Positions 13,101 through 26,000 of a stretch of DNA of 64,000 bases are shown in pieces. Under the pieces are notes generated by a model. It was not told the origin of the DNA. It worked only from the letters and a program-made list of their open reading frames with translations, and searched no databases. Source of the DNA: Pelargonium tetragonum (Eukaryota; Streptophyta; Magnoliopsida; Geraniales; Geraniaceae); the NCBI GenBank assembly GCA_036897445.1, contig JAYMTL010000003.1:321912-385911 (forward strand), written 5' to 3'. Each line of letters begins with the position of its first letter. The first letter of the stretch is position 1. A program made the translations under genes and the position numbers.

Positions 13101-16100
13101 CTATAGCTTCCTTATGTCACTCATTTATTCTCTCTTCTTTTATTTTAGGACCTCAAGACATGAGCTTCATCTTTAAGCCTTCTTTCTTGTATTTTGCCAA
13201 GAGGCTCGCGTTACTCTAGTTCCTATAGAATACATTTCATAAGTGCTGTTACTGTGAAAACAGGTGAAATCTTCTTTACAAAACTCTTCTGACATTCTTG
13301 CTTGAAAAGGGCTTTTATATAGGTAAAAATCTGAGAATGCATTTACAAGGAGATCTCACAAAAGGGTTTTCGACCTATCTACTTTTAAGCGAAGAGAAAC
13401 GCAGGGGTGTTTTATTATCTTGAAATACAAATTAGGTCCTCCTTTTAGATATTAGAACCGGAAGTTTTTTTTATTGGGCAGAACTAAAACTTACGTGATA
13501 CAATGAATTGAAAACCTTCCACAGGGGCGGAGCAATAACCCATTATTTCATTTTTCTGTACGATTCTTGCAAATTTACTCGAGATTTTGTAGAATCAAAA
13601 CTTATAAAAGAGGTCCTAACTTACTTAGCGTCGGTGCTAAAAAATCTTGCTATTTTTTATTTTTAATATTAATGTTAAAATCTAGTTACAAACTCATTAA
13701 GTACTCTGCTTGAGGCATAAAATAAACGATAACTCATTGCTTTCGATTCGAACCTCCTTCATTCTTGTAAGTACTGCAAAGCTAAGCCGGCTAAGAAAAA
13801 AGCACCCTATATTCTTGAAATATCCGCAAAAATCTTTCTGTATTATAACCCTAAAATGAAATTTGTATTTTTCCTTTTATATACCTGGAGGTATAGAACA
13901 GCACTTCTCGTCGAATTAAGTATCCGTAACTGTAAAGCCCGGACTTGACTTTCTTTAGATTTTTCCCAGAAAATTTAGGGCTTCCTGCACAAGGTAACAA
14001 AAAGACTTGATCTATATAGTTGATGACCCGACTCTTCTTCTTAGGATCTCCAAGATAAGATATATATTTTTAGAAGAACTTGCCATTTATACTTCTATTA
14101 GGGGTGTCGCTTAAAGAGTTATCTTTCGAAGCTTATAAGAGTTGATATTTACTATACTTTCACAATTGCTTTCCAGAAAATCCCTTTATTACCAAAGCCC
14201 TCTTATTCACTCGTTTCTTCTGCATACCTTTTCTTAGAGATATACTTGTACCTAGTTATATCTGTATCTTAATCTAGAAAGCCTTAAGCAGATAGAACTC
14301 TTTAAAAAATAACTTACTTCTTTTGAAAACAAATCCTGTAGAGTAGAGAATAGAGCTTCCTTTACTTATTACTTACCTGCTAAAAACCCTAGAGGACTAA
14401 ACTCCCTTACGATTTACTTGTGACTAAAGACTACTGCTCCAGAATACCCTTTATCACCAGCTTAGAAACCCAGTAAGGTAGCCTTCAGAGTCAAATTTTG
14501 ACTTTGTTTTTCATTATTCCACTTTAACACTGCCTTGCTTTTGAAACTGTTCTTGAAGTCTTAGAACCCTATCAAGTAACTATACTTTTTATTCCCACAC
14601 TACTTATTTCCCTAAAATGAAAACTCTACCTTGGCCGGACCCTATAAGCAAAAAAACATATTCCTAGCTTAGCTTTTGTTTTAGAGAAAAAAGGCGAAGT
14701 AACCCCCCTATAGATATATCTAACGAATCCTAATAGACTAAAGAAATAGGAACTCTCCTGAAAACTTTTACACATATCTCTAATTTGAGTGATATAGAGT
14801 CCAGAATAAAGGAAACTCCCCTACTAGGAATACCCGAGAACTTTTATTACATTAAATTAATTGAAAAGGTAAGGAGTCAAATAATTAGTCAAAATCTTGT
14901 AATTACCCAAAATTTCTCGATCAGTGAATACCTCCAAAGAACTCTATCTACTAGAACCCCCTCAACTCAAAAGTTATAGACCAACTGCAGTAATTCTCGA
15001 GTTATCTAACCTAGCTCATAAAAATACAAATACCGGACTAGGTTTTCCCTACGAAAAAAGGGAATTCTTCTTTATCTTTATTTTGTATGATTTTTATGCC
15101 TCTTATCTTGTTTGTAAAATTTTGTTTGAGAAAAAATCTTCATTGCAACAACTTATTCAGCTTTACTATAGTTATACACTGAAATGCTCATTGAGGCTAA
15201 ACTTTCTACAGGATTCCCGGTTATTCTAATCTAATAAGACCGAATTTTAACTCGTTTTATTATAATACTTGTGCTAAGAAGATAGATAGGTTAAAATGAT
15301 ATGCCCAAAATTTATAGCCGAGGGGTGTTGATAAGAAAAGAGCTTTTTAAGACACGGCATAGTGAGGGTAAGGCGGTAGCTTCTTTTTAATAGAAAAAAG
15401 GGGATCTACAAGAAGTGAAGTCAGGAAAAATTCATTTGGTTAGTAGTTACACAAAAGAAAAGGCATTTTATTCTTTAATCCGCAATCCGCTGCGTGGTAG
15501 ATGAGGTCATTATCTTTTATATAAAGCTTACTGCTTAGAGGCAACTCTTTATCTTTTGTTTAGTTCGAAGTAGTTCTGCACGAGGAATTTGATTCCAATA
15601 AATATAAGAAGGCATCCTTTATTAATTATCAAGACAAGACCCTATTCCACTTATCTTGTACCTTATTAACTTATGGTAGTATTTTAAAGTTTTTAAGAAT
15701 CATAGGAATAGTCAAAACCCTAGCTTAATCGTGTTTTAGCGCAAAATGAAAATGAATGGCTTTTTTATTGGTTTTACAAAAGATTTTTCCTTTAAGTTTT
15801 ATTGAGAGGTTTTTAGGTTAGTTTCTAGTTTTTGTTGTTGGCTGTCATAGTGTAAGGTTAACTTTTTACTAAGACTATCATGCCTTAACCTTACTCTGGT
15901 ACCCCTGGGTCGGTAACATTGACAACTTCTGTACTACTAGGGTTTGTATACTCGTTAACGATAAAGACAACGGACCGGTTCAGTTTTCCAATATAAAAAC
16001 ACTAAAAGTTAAAACGCGAGTCCCCTTAATATAAAAAGAGGGAATAGCCGTAAAGCTTATAGGGTATCCTTTGTGATCCTTAGGGAATTTGAGTTTTGGA

Positions 16101-18947
16101 GTGGGAAGGCGCTTTTTATAAGGCAAAAGCCCACATATTTTTGACCCCATATTTAGATTTAGAGTTTTCCGGGGTTCGTCTGTAAGAATATTCTTGTAAT
16201 ACTTAAAATCCGGGATTTTTAACCTGTATGTTAGTACTATAGAGTAACCCGGAAAAGAAAAGTGTTGGTCAAGAGGATTTCACCTGTTTTTGTTAAAGTA
16301 AGGTATTGTAAATAAGAGATGCTAGCCGAAAAACATCCGCGTCTGACGAAAGTGAGCATAAATGGAAAGATGTATACTTTTTTTAAGTGCACTCCTCCAC
16401 GTAGGAGTTATCAGCTCAGTTCCTAGAAGAGAAATATGGATAAAGTCTAAAAACTAGATTGCAAAAGAAAGAGTGAATTATTATTTATTTACGGCATATG
16501 TTGTAAAGCGTAAACCAAGGGATTCCTTTTTTATGTGTTTGTAAAAGAGTTGGGTCATTTAAGTAAAGAAACCTGGAAAGCTCCAGTAGGACCTGGATAC
16601 CTAGAATAGCTCTGAAATTCCTACCCTTATAAACCCAAAAGCTTCTGCCCGAAAGAAAAGATCCTCAACTAAGAAGATTCGCCGTGCGATATAGATGGAT
16701 CCAGGGAGCTGGCGTTAAAAAGTCAAGTTGCCAGAAAAGCCCTCTTGTGAGATAAAGCTTATTCTTTCAAAGTAACTGCTGCGCAAGAAATGAATTTCCT
16801 AAATATTAGGAATTTCACTTAATAAAGATAGAATGACCCCTTGCTAAATAGAAATAAAGCAAAAAAAAAAGACTGACCCTGTGTTAAGACCCCTGTAAGT
16901 CAAAAACTACTCTATAATCCGGAGATTCCCGTTAGGGATAAGCGATAAAAAAAGTACTTTTAGGCTTTTTAAAAGAATGACTTTTGATACTTTATAATGC
17001 ATTGTCGTTTTGGCTCTTTTTAAGAGGCGCCCCCTTGACACAGCTACCAGAAATTTCTTAGCTATTCATATCTAGCAAGACTTGTAAAAGGAAAAACCCA
17101 GCATCTAATACCTAAAAAAGGGGATGCTTCCCTATAGAGTGCACTTTTTACTTGTTGTAACTAAGTCTAAAAAAAGAAGTTCTTTTATTAAGGGATTCCC
17201 TATTATAAATTATAAAGTGGGTGTATTATATACAAAATTTGGATTTGCTTTTCAGACAAGTAAAACTAATAAGAGAGTGGCGCTTTAAATTCCTTTTGAT
17301 TGAAGAGTGTAGGATCTGGTCGAGTCCTTTATTGCAAGAAAAAACAGCAAGGCTTACTAGAGATACGGTTGAATAGGGAAAGATCGAAAGAGCTTTCTTA
17401 TAAAATTTTGTATCTAACCAACAAGTCTTTTTATATCTTTAAAGGTTTTGGGTATCCCACGGGAGTCAAATAAAAAAACATTTCAGTAGCAGTTTTCCTA
17501 AACAGCTAAAGAACCCCTTATAGTAGCCACAAGAAGGAGTTTCTTTTTTCAAGCTATATCTAATTCCATTCTTAGTTTGTCCAGAGAAGAGATAAGATAC
17601 GAAATAATATAGGGGATCTAGCTAAGTATAGTCCCCTTCCTTTTTAGACTGCGCTACTTAACTCCTAACTAAGCAAGAATTTCTTTATTATTATGGATCA
17701 GAGTACAGAAAACTACGTAAAATATCAAAATTATAACCCTTGGAATTGTTAGCACTAGTACACTATTAATTATCTGAATGGGTAGAATTTTTTGCGGGAT
17801 TCCCTCAGGGTATACAAAAACTATACTCAGGGTGCCCCTTTTTTATTCCTATTCTTGTTAAGACCGAAGGAGGAAAAACATCTATTTATTAACTACGGAG
17901 ACACCTACTGGCTTTGAACTTATGAGTCCGTATCTATTCAGGTGCTCTATTAAAGATCCCTTCTATAGCCAGGGTACAAAAAGACCAGATAACTCTATCT
18001 TTTTATTAAGTAAAATTTTTATAGTTAGGATTTACGGAGCAAGGACTCGCGGTTTATATATGCTATGGTTAGGGTGCCGAAAAAATGAAAATCACTTTAC
18101 TTTAATAAAGCAAACTTTACAATATCTTTATTTATGATACTCAATTTCATTTTTAGTTGGTATGCTTTCAGAAAGAAAACTTTTCTATAGAATTTGATAA
18201 CTCCAATAGCCAATAAATAAAAAAAGAAAGACTTTCTTTACGAAGCCCCTAGTAGGATTTTCCTGGGTTTCCTGCTAATTCGAGACGCCGGATAAAACTA
18301 AATGGGATTTCTTTGAAATAAAAGACACTTTTATAGTACCTGTGTCTATTCTGAGTAATCTCCTCCGATACTTAACCGTTCGAATTTCCGACAGAACGGG
18401 ATGGCCCCTTTTCCTATATTAAGCAAATTGGCTATGTATTTCTTGCTTTTTTGAGAAGAAATTCGTTTATATAAAGTTAGAGTCTCCGTCGGTATAAGAA
18501 GTCTGGACTGCTTTTCATGTTGATTTTAGGGCAGTCCGAAAGTAACTATATACAGGGTTTAGTTTAAGCTGTTCCATCCCCTTAGTTTAGAAACGAGCTT
18601 CTCTATATCGGAATAAGGCCTACTTTGATAAAAAATGACTTTTCTATGAAACCTCCTGCCCTTTTTTTAAAGAAACAAGTGTACCTTGTTTAAGTCTTCA
18701 AAAGCTTCGTTTCTTGGAGGAGTCCCTACAAAAGTGTTAAACGAGAGGGTGTAGAATACCTATTTTAATGTAACATTGGCTAAAAGATTCTAGGAATTAC
18801 CAACAAAGAATTCTATAAATTATAAGGTTTCACAGCGCAAGCTAATCATGAAAAAGATACCCTTAATGTGACAAGGGTTTACGTTACAAAGCGAGGGGAT
18901 TGCCCAACGAGTACTTCTAGATTTTTTTGTTTCCGGGAGGGAACTCT
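10170..18947. other. Non-genic A+T-rich stretch
   Basis: I recognise no gene. The largest frames are 86 codons on the minus strand (11820-12080) and 101 codons on the plus strand (14924-15229). Neither shows a known motif and both fall within the length expected by chance. A 10-bp inverted repeat (15852-15861 with 15885-15894, 23-nt loop) is also of a size expected by chance. Confidence 0.6.
14161..16320. other. Strand-composition switch near 15.25 kb
   Basis: Sampled rows left of the switch are C-rich on the plus strand (about 18 C to 4 G at 14161-14220 and about 18 to 8 at 14401-14460). Sampled rows to the right are G-rich (about 20 G to 6 C at 15361-15420, 17 to 7 at 16081-16140, 16 to 5 at 16261-16320). 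G-rich strands pointing away from a common centre are known at replication origins and at divergent transcription starts, but no gene or origin motif is visible here. The counts are from sampled rows, not a full profile. Confidence 0.35.
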
Positions 18948-18992
18948 CCTATATCGAACTTCTGCTTCAGCGGTACTCTATAAATTAAGCTA
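18948..18992 (-). pseudogene. tRNA-like D-arm with degraded downstream arms
   Basis: The minus strand of 18971-18992 reads TAGCTTAATTTATAGAGTA and then CCG. The GCTT/GAGT D stem pairs with two wobbles, and the segment differs from a common tRNA consensus at about three of 19 positions. It continues with CGCTGAAGCAG, which contains TGAA as in a Phe anticodon loop, then GTTCGATA, like a T loop placed far too early. No complete anticodon or T stem forms and no acceptor pairing was found. A short frame on the opposite strand spans this stretch, but I give it no weight. A tRNA remnant is the best reading I have, at modest confidence. Confidence 0.3.
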
Positions 18993-19933
18993 CCCATCAC
19001 CCCCTGTATACTACCTACAAAGGGCAGCGTTACTTAGTACAGAAAAGGTATACGTTGAGCGGTACATTCCCCCTCGAGAAAATTCTACTAAAAGGAGTAC
19101 TAGGCGAACCTATAAACCAGATAATAAAGGATATTGCCCGGTCCAGTAATGCGAATTCTTTGTAATTCTTCAAAGCTTTAAACTATCAAATCCCAGTAAT
19201 GCTCATTTGGATAGGATGCTTCTTTTCGGATAGTGTGTAATTAGGACCTCGTTAGGTGTATAAAGTGTATTATACTATTTCTTTATCGGTCTTGTGTTAG
19301 TGCTTCCCTTAAGATTCTTTTTATCTTTTATTAAATACTAAAAAAGTAATGAAAAAGGAACTTATTAGACAAGGACCCTTTTATTATATATTCCCAAAGG
19401 GGTAAACACAGGATTACTCTTAAGAAGCAGTAGTTTTTTTACTAGAGAGTCTTTTTTTATTAGTACAAAGCTTATACATACACGAAGAAGTTATAACAGT
19501 GCCCTTAAACGGGCCTGGGAAGGGGCGTCCAGATCAGAAGCTAGGTGTAAGTATAGTTATATTACTTTTTGTGCACTCTAAGGAAACCCACTGCACAGTA
19601 AAATTCGAATACAGGAGCTTGGTTGTTACCCGTTAATATTAATTGCTATAGGGGTTTACAGAAACAAGTACTAGTCTTTTGGTAATTAAGTTTATAAGAA
19701 TTTTTAGGGTATAAGCTCCCTGAAGACTCGGTATAGGCCAAAAACTTTGATAAATTATATAGACTTTCTTGTTAAGAGGTTCTGTATCAGGGAAAGGGGT
19801 CACACATAGCTAAAAAAACTCTAGTCGGAGAAGTTTTAGTACTAGATTCAATTAATAAAGGGGCTGGGTTTAGAGGAGCAAAAGTCAAGTTCTTCAATTA
19901 GGCATAAAATAGGATTCTCTTTCGAGAGGAATC

Positions 19934-19969
19934 AATTGAGAGCACAAAAAGTAGAAAGGAAAGAACTTA
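19934..19969 (+). repeat. 36-nt dispersed direct repeat, copy 1
   Basis: This segment shares AATTGAGAGCACAA, a 4-nt variable spacer, TAGAAAGGAAAGA, one variable base and CTTA with a second copy about 21.2 kb away (41160-41195): 32 of 36 positions agree. Two 13-14 nt exact blocks in matching register are very unlikely by chance in 64 kb, by my estimate. Similarity does not visibly extend on either side. It is purine-rich, has no long internal pairing and does not belong to a readable frame. A C-rich tract starts about 10 nt downstream. Its function is unknown. Confidence 0.7.
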
Positions 19970-19977
19970 GATAGATC

Positions 19978-20080
19978 TCACCTCTCCTGCCTCCTTCCCA
20001 CCCGACTAACTTGCCCCCACACGAGTTTCTTCCCCGTTTTCTAAAATCCCCCAGCGTACCCCACCCTTAAGAGCCCTATC
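19978..20080 (+). other. C-rich, strongly strand-asymmetric tract
   Basis: In 19981-20040 I count about 29 C and 6 G in 60 nt, so roughly 58% G+C in a window that is about one-third G+C. The tract has runs such as CCCACCCG and GCCCCCAC and no reading frame of note. The minus strand is correspondingly G-rich, with several G-runs of three to five. It follows repeat copy 1 directly. It could be a replication or transcription landmark or a fragment of different origin; I cannot choose between them. Confidence 0.5.
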
Positions 20081-23000
20081 GAATTTCGATTCATACAAGA
20101 ATTTTAACGAATCCCGGGGTTACCAAAGATTACCCCTTACCTTTTTAGTTTAGTAATGAATGATCTAGAAATCTAGGATAGCCTAGAAAAACCCTAGAAT
20201 TCTCGACAATGACGCTTTAGGTGCGGCAGGAATATTAATATCTAAGGAATGCCGGAATGTTAGATTTTTTCTTGTCCATTGTATGACTTAGACCCTACTA
20301 ATGAATAGCAGGTAAATCCAAGAAATTTTCAAGCAACAAGGAGGATACAAAAGTAACTCGGGCAACTCTTTTTTATAAAGGAATCCCTTGTGAGTTTTTG
20401 GTTTAAGAACGGGATTATCGCCTTTTCCGTTGTGTTATTGTACAAATTGTATTTAGTAGAGCGGATTCGGTAAATAAAAAGTAGTTTTCCTTCTTACTAA
20501 GCGTAGAAAACTCTCTTTTCTTTTTATAGAGAATACTTTGACTTCGCAGGTCAACGCCCCTTTAGAACAGGAAACCTGGAAACAGAAAAGCAAGATACTA
20601 TGGAATTCCTTTCTCTGTTAGGGACTAGAAAAGCTGGATCTCTAAATCCTGAGCGGATTGTATCCTGCAAAACACCTAAGACTCAATTGAATGCAGGAAA
20701 ACCCTAGAAACCAAAGTGAGATAAGCCAAAAACAAGACTTTGGAAAGCTCCTACATTAAATAAAAACTCTTCAGCTTTGTTTGGCAAGGGGTTTTTACAC
20801 ATCTAGAATTCATTTTACTTAGACTACTTACTACTTGCCAATAGACTTTTCTTATAAAAATGTAACTTAAGGTCCACTTTAAATATTTTGGCTTAGTATA
20901 AAAATATCTGCTAAAAGCAAGCTCTTACTCTTAATATCAGTAATAAGGAAATTAGATGTAAAGTTCTTGAGCTCCCTTCCTACTTTACCCTTTTTACAAA
21001 AGACTCTAAATTATTTTAGAGAGAGATTTCTTTGTGATTACGTACTTATTAGGACTAAAAGCCCCTTAAAGGTTAAAAAATCACGACATACTTTAACGGG
21101 TAGAGAATCCTGGGCGGCCTTAGAAATACTTGTCAGTTTCTTTATACGTAACACTCACGGGTATCTTTTGTTATACCCCTCTCTCTTGGTACACCGCTAT
21201 ATAGTTATAATACTTAGTAGATAAATAAACAAGAGTAGCTCCGGATAATAAAAAAGCTCTGCTAAATTTAGGAGCTAGTGAGCTTAACTTTGCTCTGAAC
21301 CGGAAAGCCCCTTTTTGTATTGCTCGTAAGATATAAAAAACTTAGGATCTAATTATAGTTATAGGGTTGCCCTTTTTTCTTCACTGGAACCGGGCTCTCT
21401 TTTTAACAAAAGCAAACCCCTTGCAAATAGGATTTTTGAAAGATCAGGGCCTTTTAATCGAAAAATAGAAAGAATTATTAACCTGACCCAACCCGGCAGT
21501 GCTTTTTAGCTTAGAGAACACGCATTTATTTAATATGCCTCCCCTGTTCTTATTTGGCAACGAACTTCAAATCCTAGTAAATTTTGAGCTCGGAGCCCAC
21601 TAAGGCAAACCTATTATAAAATTCTGCGGGATACCACTTTAAGATCCTGGCGTAGGGAAGGTTGCTTGTGTTATGTTTTTATGAACCTGGTAAGGCTTCT
21701 ACTTGTGTTGTAATTCGCTAGGGCATTCATCTCCATTTCGAATTGGGTGAGCCGGAATTAAGCTGTGAAATTTGCTTTAATACGAACCTCTATAAAGGAT
21801 TCTATAACTCTTGTCTTGCGAGCATAAAAGTTCCCGGGGTTTACGTCAATTTGTCCTATTATTCATGACTTAATGTGGACAAAGGACTTTTTTTTTTCAT
21901 GTTAACTTAGTTAAGATTTCCAAGGGTGTTCCTAGATTTTTCTATTTTAGGCAGGCCGAGCTAGGAGAATGATATTAAGAATCCCTTTCCTATAAGCCTA
22001 TAAGGTAGAACAAATAAAACTACTAAAAAAAGTCTAGATATATGGCCCAAGTCTGTGCCTTAACCGATTCCTCATGGTATTGTATTCGTAATAAAGTCAA
22101 TTTATGCCAGGCTTTCAATTCAAATGTGAGTACTACCTTCTACGGGAAGGAGAACATATCTATAGAAAAGGGCTCTTGTACGAGCACTGACCTGAACTTT
22201 ACTTTTTGTAATTATATGACCAGAGCAATGTAAGCAGAACCGCAGGATCAAGATATATATCCTATATACAATATCACTAAGGCTGAAAGGGGTTTACAAA
22301 GCAGAAATGACTTTTGATCCCATAAACGGAGCCCCTTAGTTAGGAAGTTAGGAACAAGCCTCTTAAGAGATCCGGGATAGTTTTCTTAAGGAACGGGCCT
22401 AAAATTAATAACGCGAGACTCTTTTAACAAAGAAGAGGGAATCTTGCAAAACTATGTAGCATTAATTTCTCGGCGGGATGGTTTATTCACTAAAATAAAA
22501 TCGCAGGAATCCGGTTAATTTAGTCTTTATTTTCAAACCTTACACGCAATTCTATTTCAAAATCTACCACAACTTTATTTATTTCTATTCTGAGTCTTTT
22601 GGTTAGGAAGGGCGATATCCTTTTGGTAGTAATACCCTCAAGATTTGTACAAGGTCCATAGATAGATAGTAAGTATATCCCCTTTAAACCACCCTAGCTT
22701 TTTTGTAAAAACCCGCCAAAAATGCTTTACCAAAAATTCAATTGAGAGGCAACCTCTGAAATCAAGTAGCTCGAAGTTTCTGCGGCAATAATTTAGGACT
22801 TAACAGCGAAGATTTTAACCTGCTTTGGTCTTTAATTCTTCATAAGCAGCTTTTACTAGAAACTGAATAGACACGGGATCCACGTATGCTTTATTTATAC
22901 CCTTCCCTGTTTAGACACATAGGTCTAGATCCTTATAAGAAAAAAATTAGAGTTTTACAGAATACCTTAGTACTAGTATTTATAACTTGTACGAAATTAT

Positions 23001-26000
23001 TAACATTTTTTATGGCACAAATGGGTGGGGTTTTAGGCCCTTCTTAATACCCGGGCTAGATTAAATGAAATAGTAAGCCCATGACGGTAGGAAAACGAAA
23101 TACTAGACTACTGCCCCGTTATATAATTCCTATTCTACTTTGGATTAGAAGAGCTGTTAGGCTTAGGAAAAACCCCTTTTTTCCTTTCTTCTTTATTCCC
23201 TGGATTTTTTTGCCTAGAGTACCAAACAGCTTTTTTTTCTACTTAGAATTCCTTGGCATTAATCCGGACTTGAGTTAAGTGTCCTCTATATTTAATATTT
23301 AAAGTACCCGCGCTTAAGACTCAATTTTTTTGCTTTCTATACAAAAAAGATTATAACATTCTAGATTTAACAGCCGAAGCCTAAGTTAAGGCCCCCTTGT
23401 TAGTAAGATACATGGCTCTTAAATTTGGTCATACGGAGTCTCCATTAATTACGTAAGCTTTCTTTTTCTATCTATTTAACGACCCTTCTTAACATTTTAT
23501 AATTAATATGAGTAATGAGTAATATGGAGGTTTACTCGATTAGGATCGGAACCCAAAATTAGGTTCTAAAATCTTTCTTAGGTATAAAGTAGATTTTAAT
23601 GTAAAACACTTAGATTCAGAAAGATTTTTTTTTTTTCAACGAAAGCAAGGTCTTGTAATTTAGAGAAATAGGGCTTTACCCTAGTTAGCAAAAATAGGAA
23701 TCCATCTAAAGTAAAGAGAGCTTGGGCAAGAATTAGAAGCGCAACAACAAACTTTAATTGGAAGAAGCTTCTTTAGCTGATTACATAACCCTAAATTTAG
23801 GAACATCAACCGGATTTCCACACTTTACATCCTACGTTTTAGAAAAAGTCCTTAATAAGTCCTTCTGTAAAGTCATCAACCTTATTATCTACTACTCAAA
23901 TAGGTACCGTAGGTTTTAAACTTAGACTTTCTGTTATTTTTAATGTTTTCCGCTTAGGAGGTTAACAAATTCCTTTTTTAATAAATACTAGTTGTTAATC
24001 CGTAAATTATGTAGATATGGAAAGTTGCTTATAACAAGAATTTATAAGAAAATCCTTTTTCTGGCGTGACATTTCTGTTGATAGATGGGTATAAAATACA
24101 CACATTTGGTATCTATGAGGAGCCTCCTTTTCTAGATAACTCCAAATAATTTAGCTTCCCCTTTAAAATTCTCTAGAAATTTTGTTAAACTAAGACTCTT
24201 TGTTTTGTATTATCATATCCTCCTAAAAGGTATAAAGCAGACCTTAACCTTAATAGAACTCAACAGGATATTGGTTCGGTAAATATTGACTAAGTGTCAG
24301 AATGTTTAAGAAAAAGAAGCTTAATCAAAAAAGTAAAGGACTCTAATTAAGTTTAATTACGAAATAAAGAATGCTTTTTTTAGCGTTTTATATTTCTTTG
24401 AAGTGAAGAAAAAGCTATAAAAAGGTATAGAAACGCCGAATAGAGGCACTTACAGGGGAAGCTTTACTTTCGCAAAAACCCAGAGTCCCTTTAGAATCTT
24501 TAGTTTACGGGATTTTAGGCAGGTTATAAAAGAGGCGATGTTGGCACGGCTCTTAAGTTAAGAAAGATAGAGATACAGAGTGCGTGTTATAAGAAGGGTC
24601 CCCTATTTTAGGGTCAGGCTACAAAGACTAAAAATTTGGGTTAATGACATTTAGTAAATATAAAATAAAGGAGGTTAAGGTTATTTGAGTCTCGTAGTCA
24701 TTCTCATTTCAGGGTTTGAGATCTATTAAAAGCGTGTTCCTTTGTTTTGTAGATTTTGACGTTGTTCAAATGTTCTTAACCCTTTAATAAAGTAGTAACC
24801 TAGGTTTTTGTCGAAAGATCTTTAAGCTTTCTAACCCCGAGAGATCAGTCTTTTTACGGCCTTTTTCTTGAGAAGTCTGCTAATTTTAGAAAATAGTAGC
24901 TAAGGCAGCGGCCTACCCTGGTTAAATCTGAAGCCTTAATTCAGGCTTACTAGGATTAATCTGTGCACTATTGAGGAATTTTAAGTGTTTGCTATTTCCT
25001 AGAATAGTTTTCTAGTTTATTTAAGGGAAATTGAAGTTAACCTAAACTGAGTCGTGTGGGTTTGCTAGGGCCTCTACTCTAATAACATATTAAAGAAGAA
25101 GAACTACTATCGAAGAGGTACTATTGTTAATAGGGTGAAATACAGAACTTCCTAAAAGCCGCAGATTCTCTCTCTCAAGTTTTTGGGTTCTTCTAAGAGC
25201 AATTTACAGTCTTTTTTATTATCCAAATTAGCAAAAGAAGTTTTTCTGTTCAGAAAGTTCTAATCCATACGTAAATATTTTAAGTCAAAAGTAGTACAAA
25301 AAGACTATAGACTTGTAAAAGGTTCCTGAAGAGTTTGTGCGAGAAAGTTAGCTTTAGTTAGAATAAAGGATAGCTTAGTAATAACCTAGGGCGCTCCTGT
25401 AGCACTTAATAGATCTCAAAAAAAAAGCTTTAAGAATTTAGAGCTATTACCTTTTTGCCAGGAATGCCTTAATTTACAGTAGATTAATATAATTGGGGAA
25501 ATGCTAAACTTAAGCCAGGCCCTTTTGCTTGCTCGCTAAAACGCGGGTTAACAGGATTCCTCATTTCTGAAATTTCCTTCCTTTTTCGATTAAAATTTTT
25601 CAACTTGGGTCTAGTTTCCTTTTTTCTTCATATACAGAGTGTTTCTGAGAGCAGTAAACTGGATGCCACCAACAAAAAAAGTAGAAATTAACAAACTAAG
25701 TGTATACTGGATAGAACATAGCGGAATTTCTGCTACTTCATCTTACTGCAATAACACAAGCAAACAAGATTAACATTAACTAAAATTTTAAGTGTAATAG
25801 AACGTGGTTCTATTTTCAGAGCTTTTTCGAGGGTTTGCATATTCTTTAATTAGGAAAACTTTACTATAACATAAAAGGAAGTCAGGAATTTATAAGATTT
25901 TTATACTTTCTTGTCTACGGGCTTCCCCGGACTTAGAGCGCACGCTTGCTTAAAAGTTTCCTAGACGAATATTCTACAGTTTTATATCCCTCTTTTGTTA

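Noticed and set aside
14924-15229. 101-codon plus-strand frame
   Set aside because: No family recognised; the overlapping frame at 14785-14979 is equally open, which indicates a locally stop-poor stretch.
15852-15894. 10-bp inverted repeat
   Set aside because: Several of this size are expected by chance in 64 kb of A+T-rich DNA.
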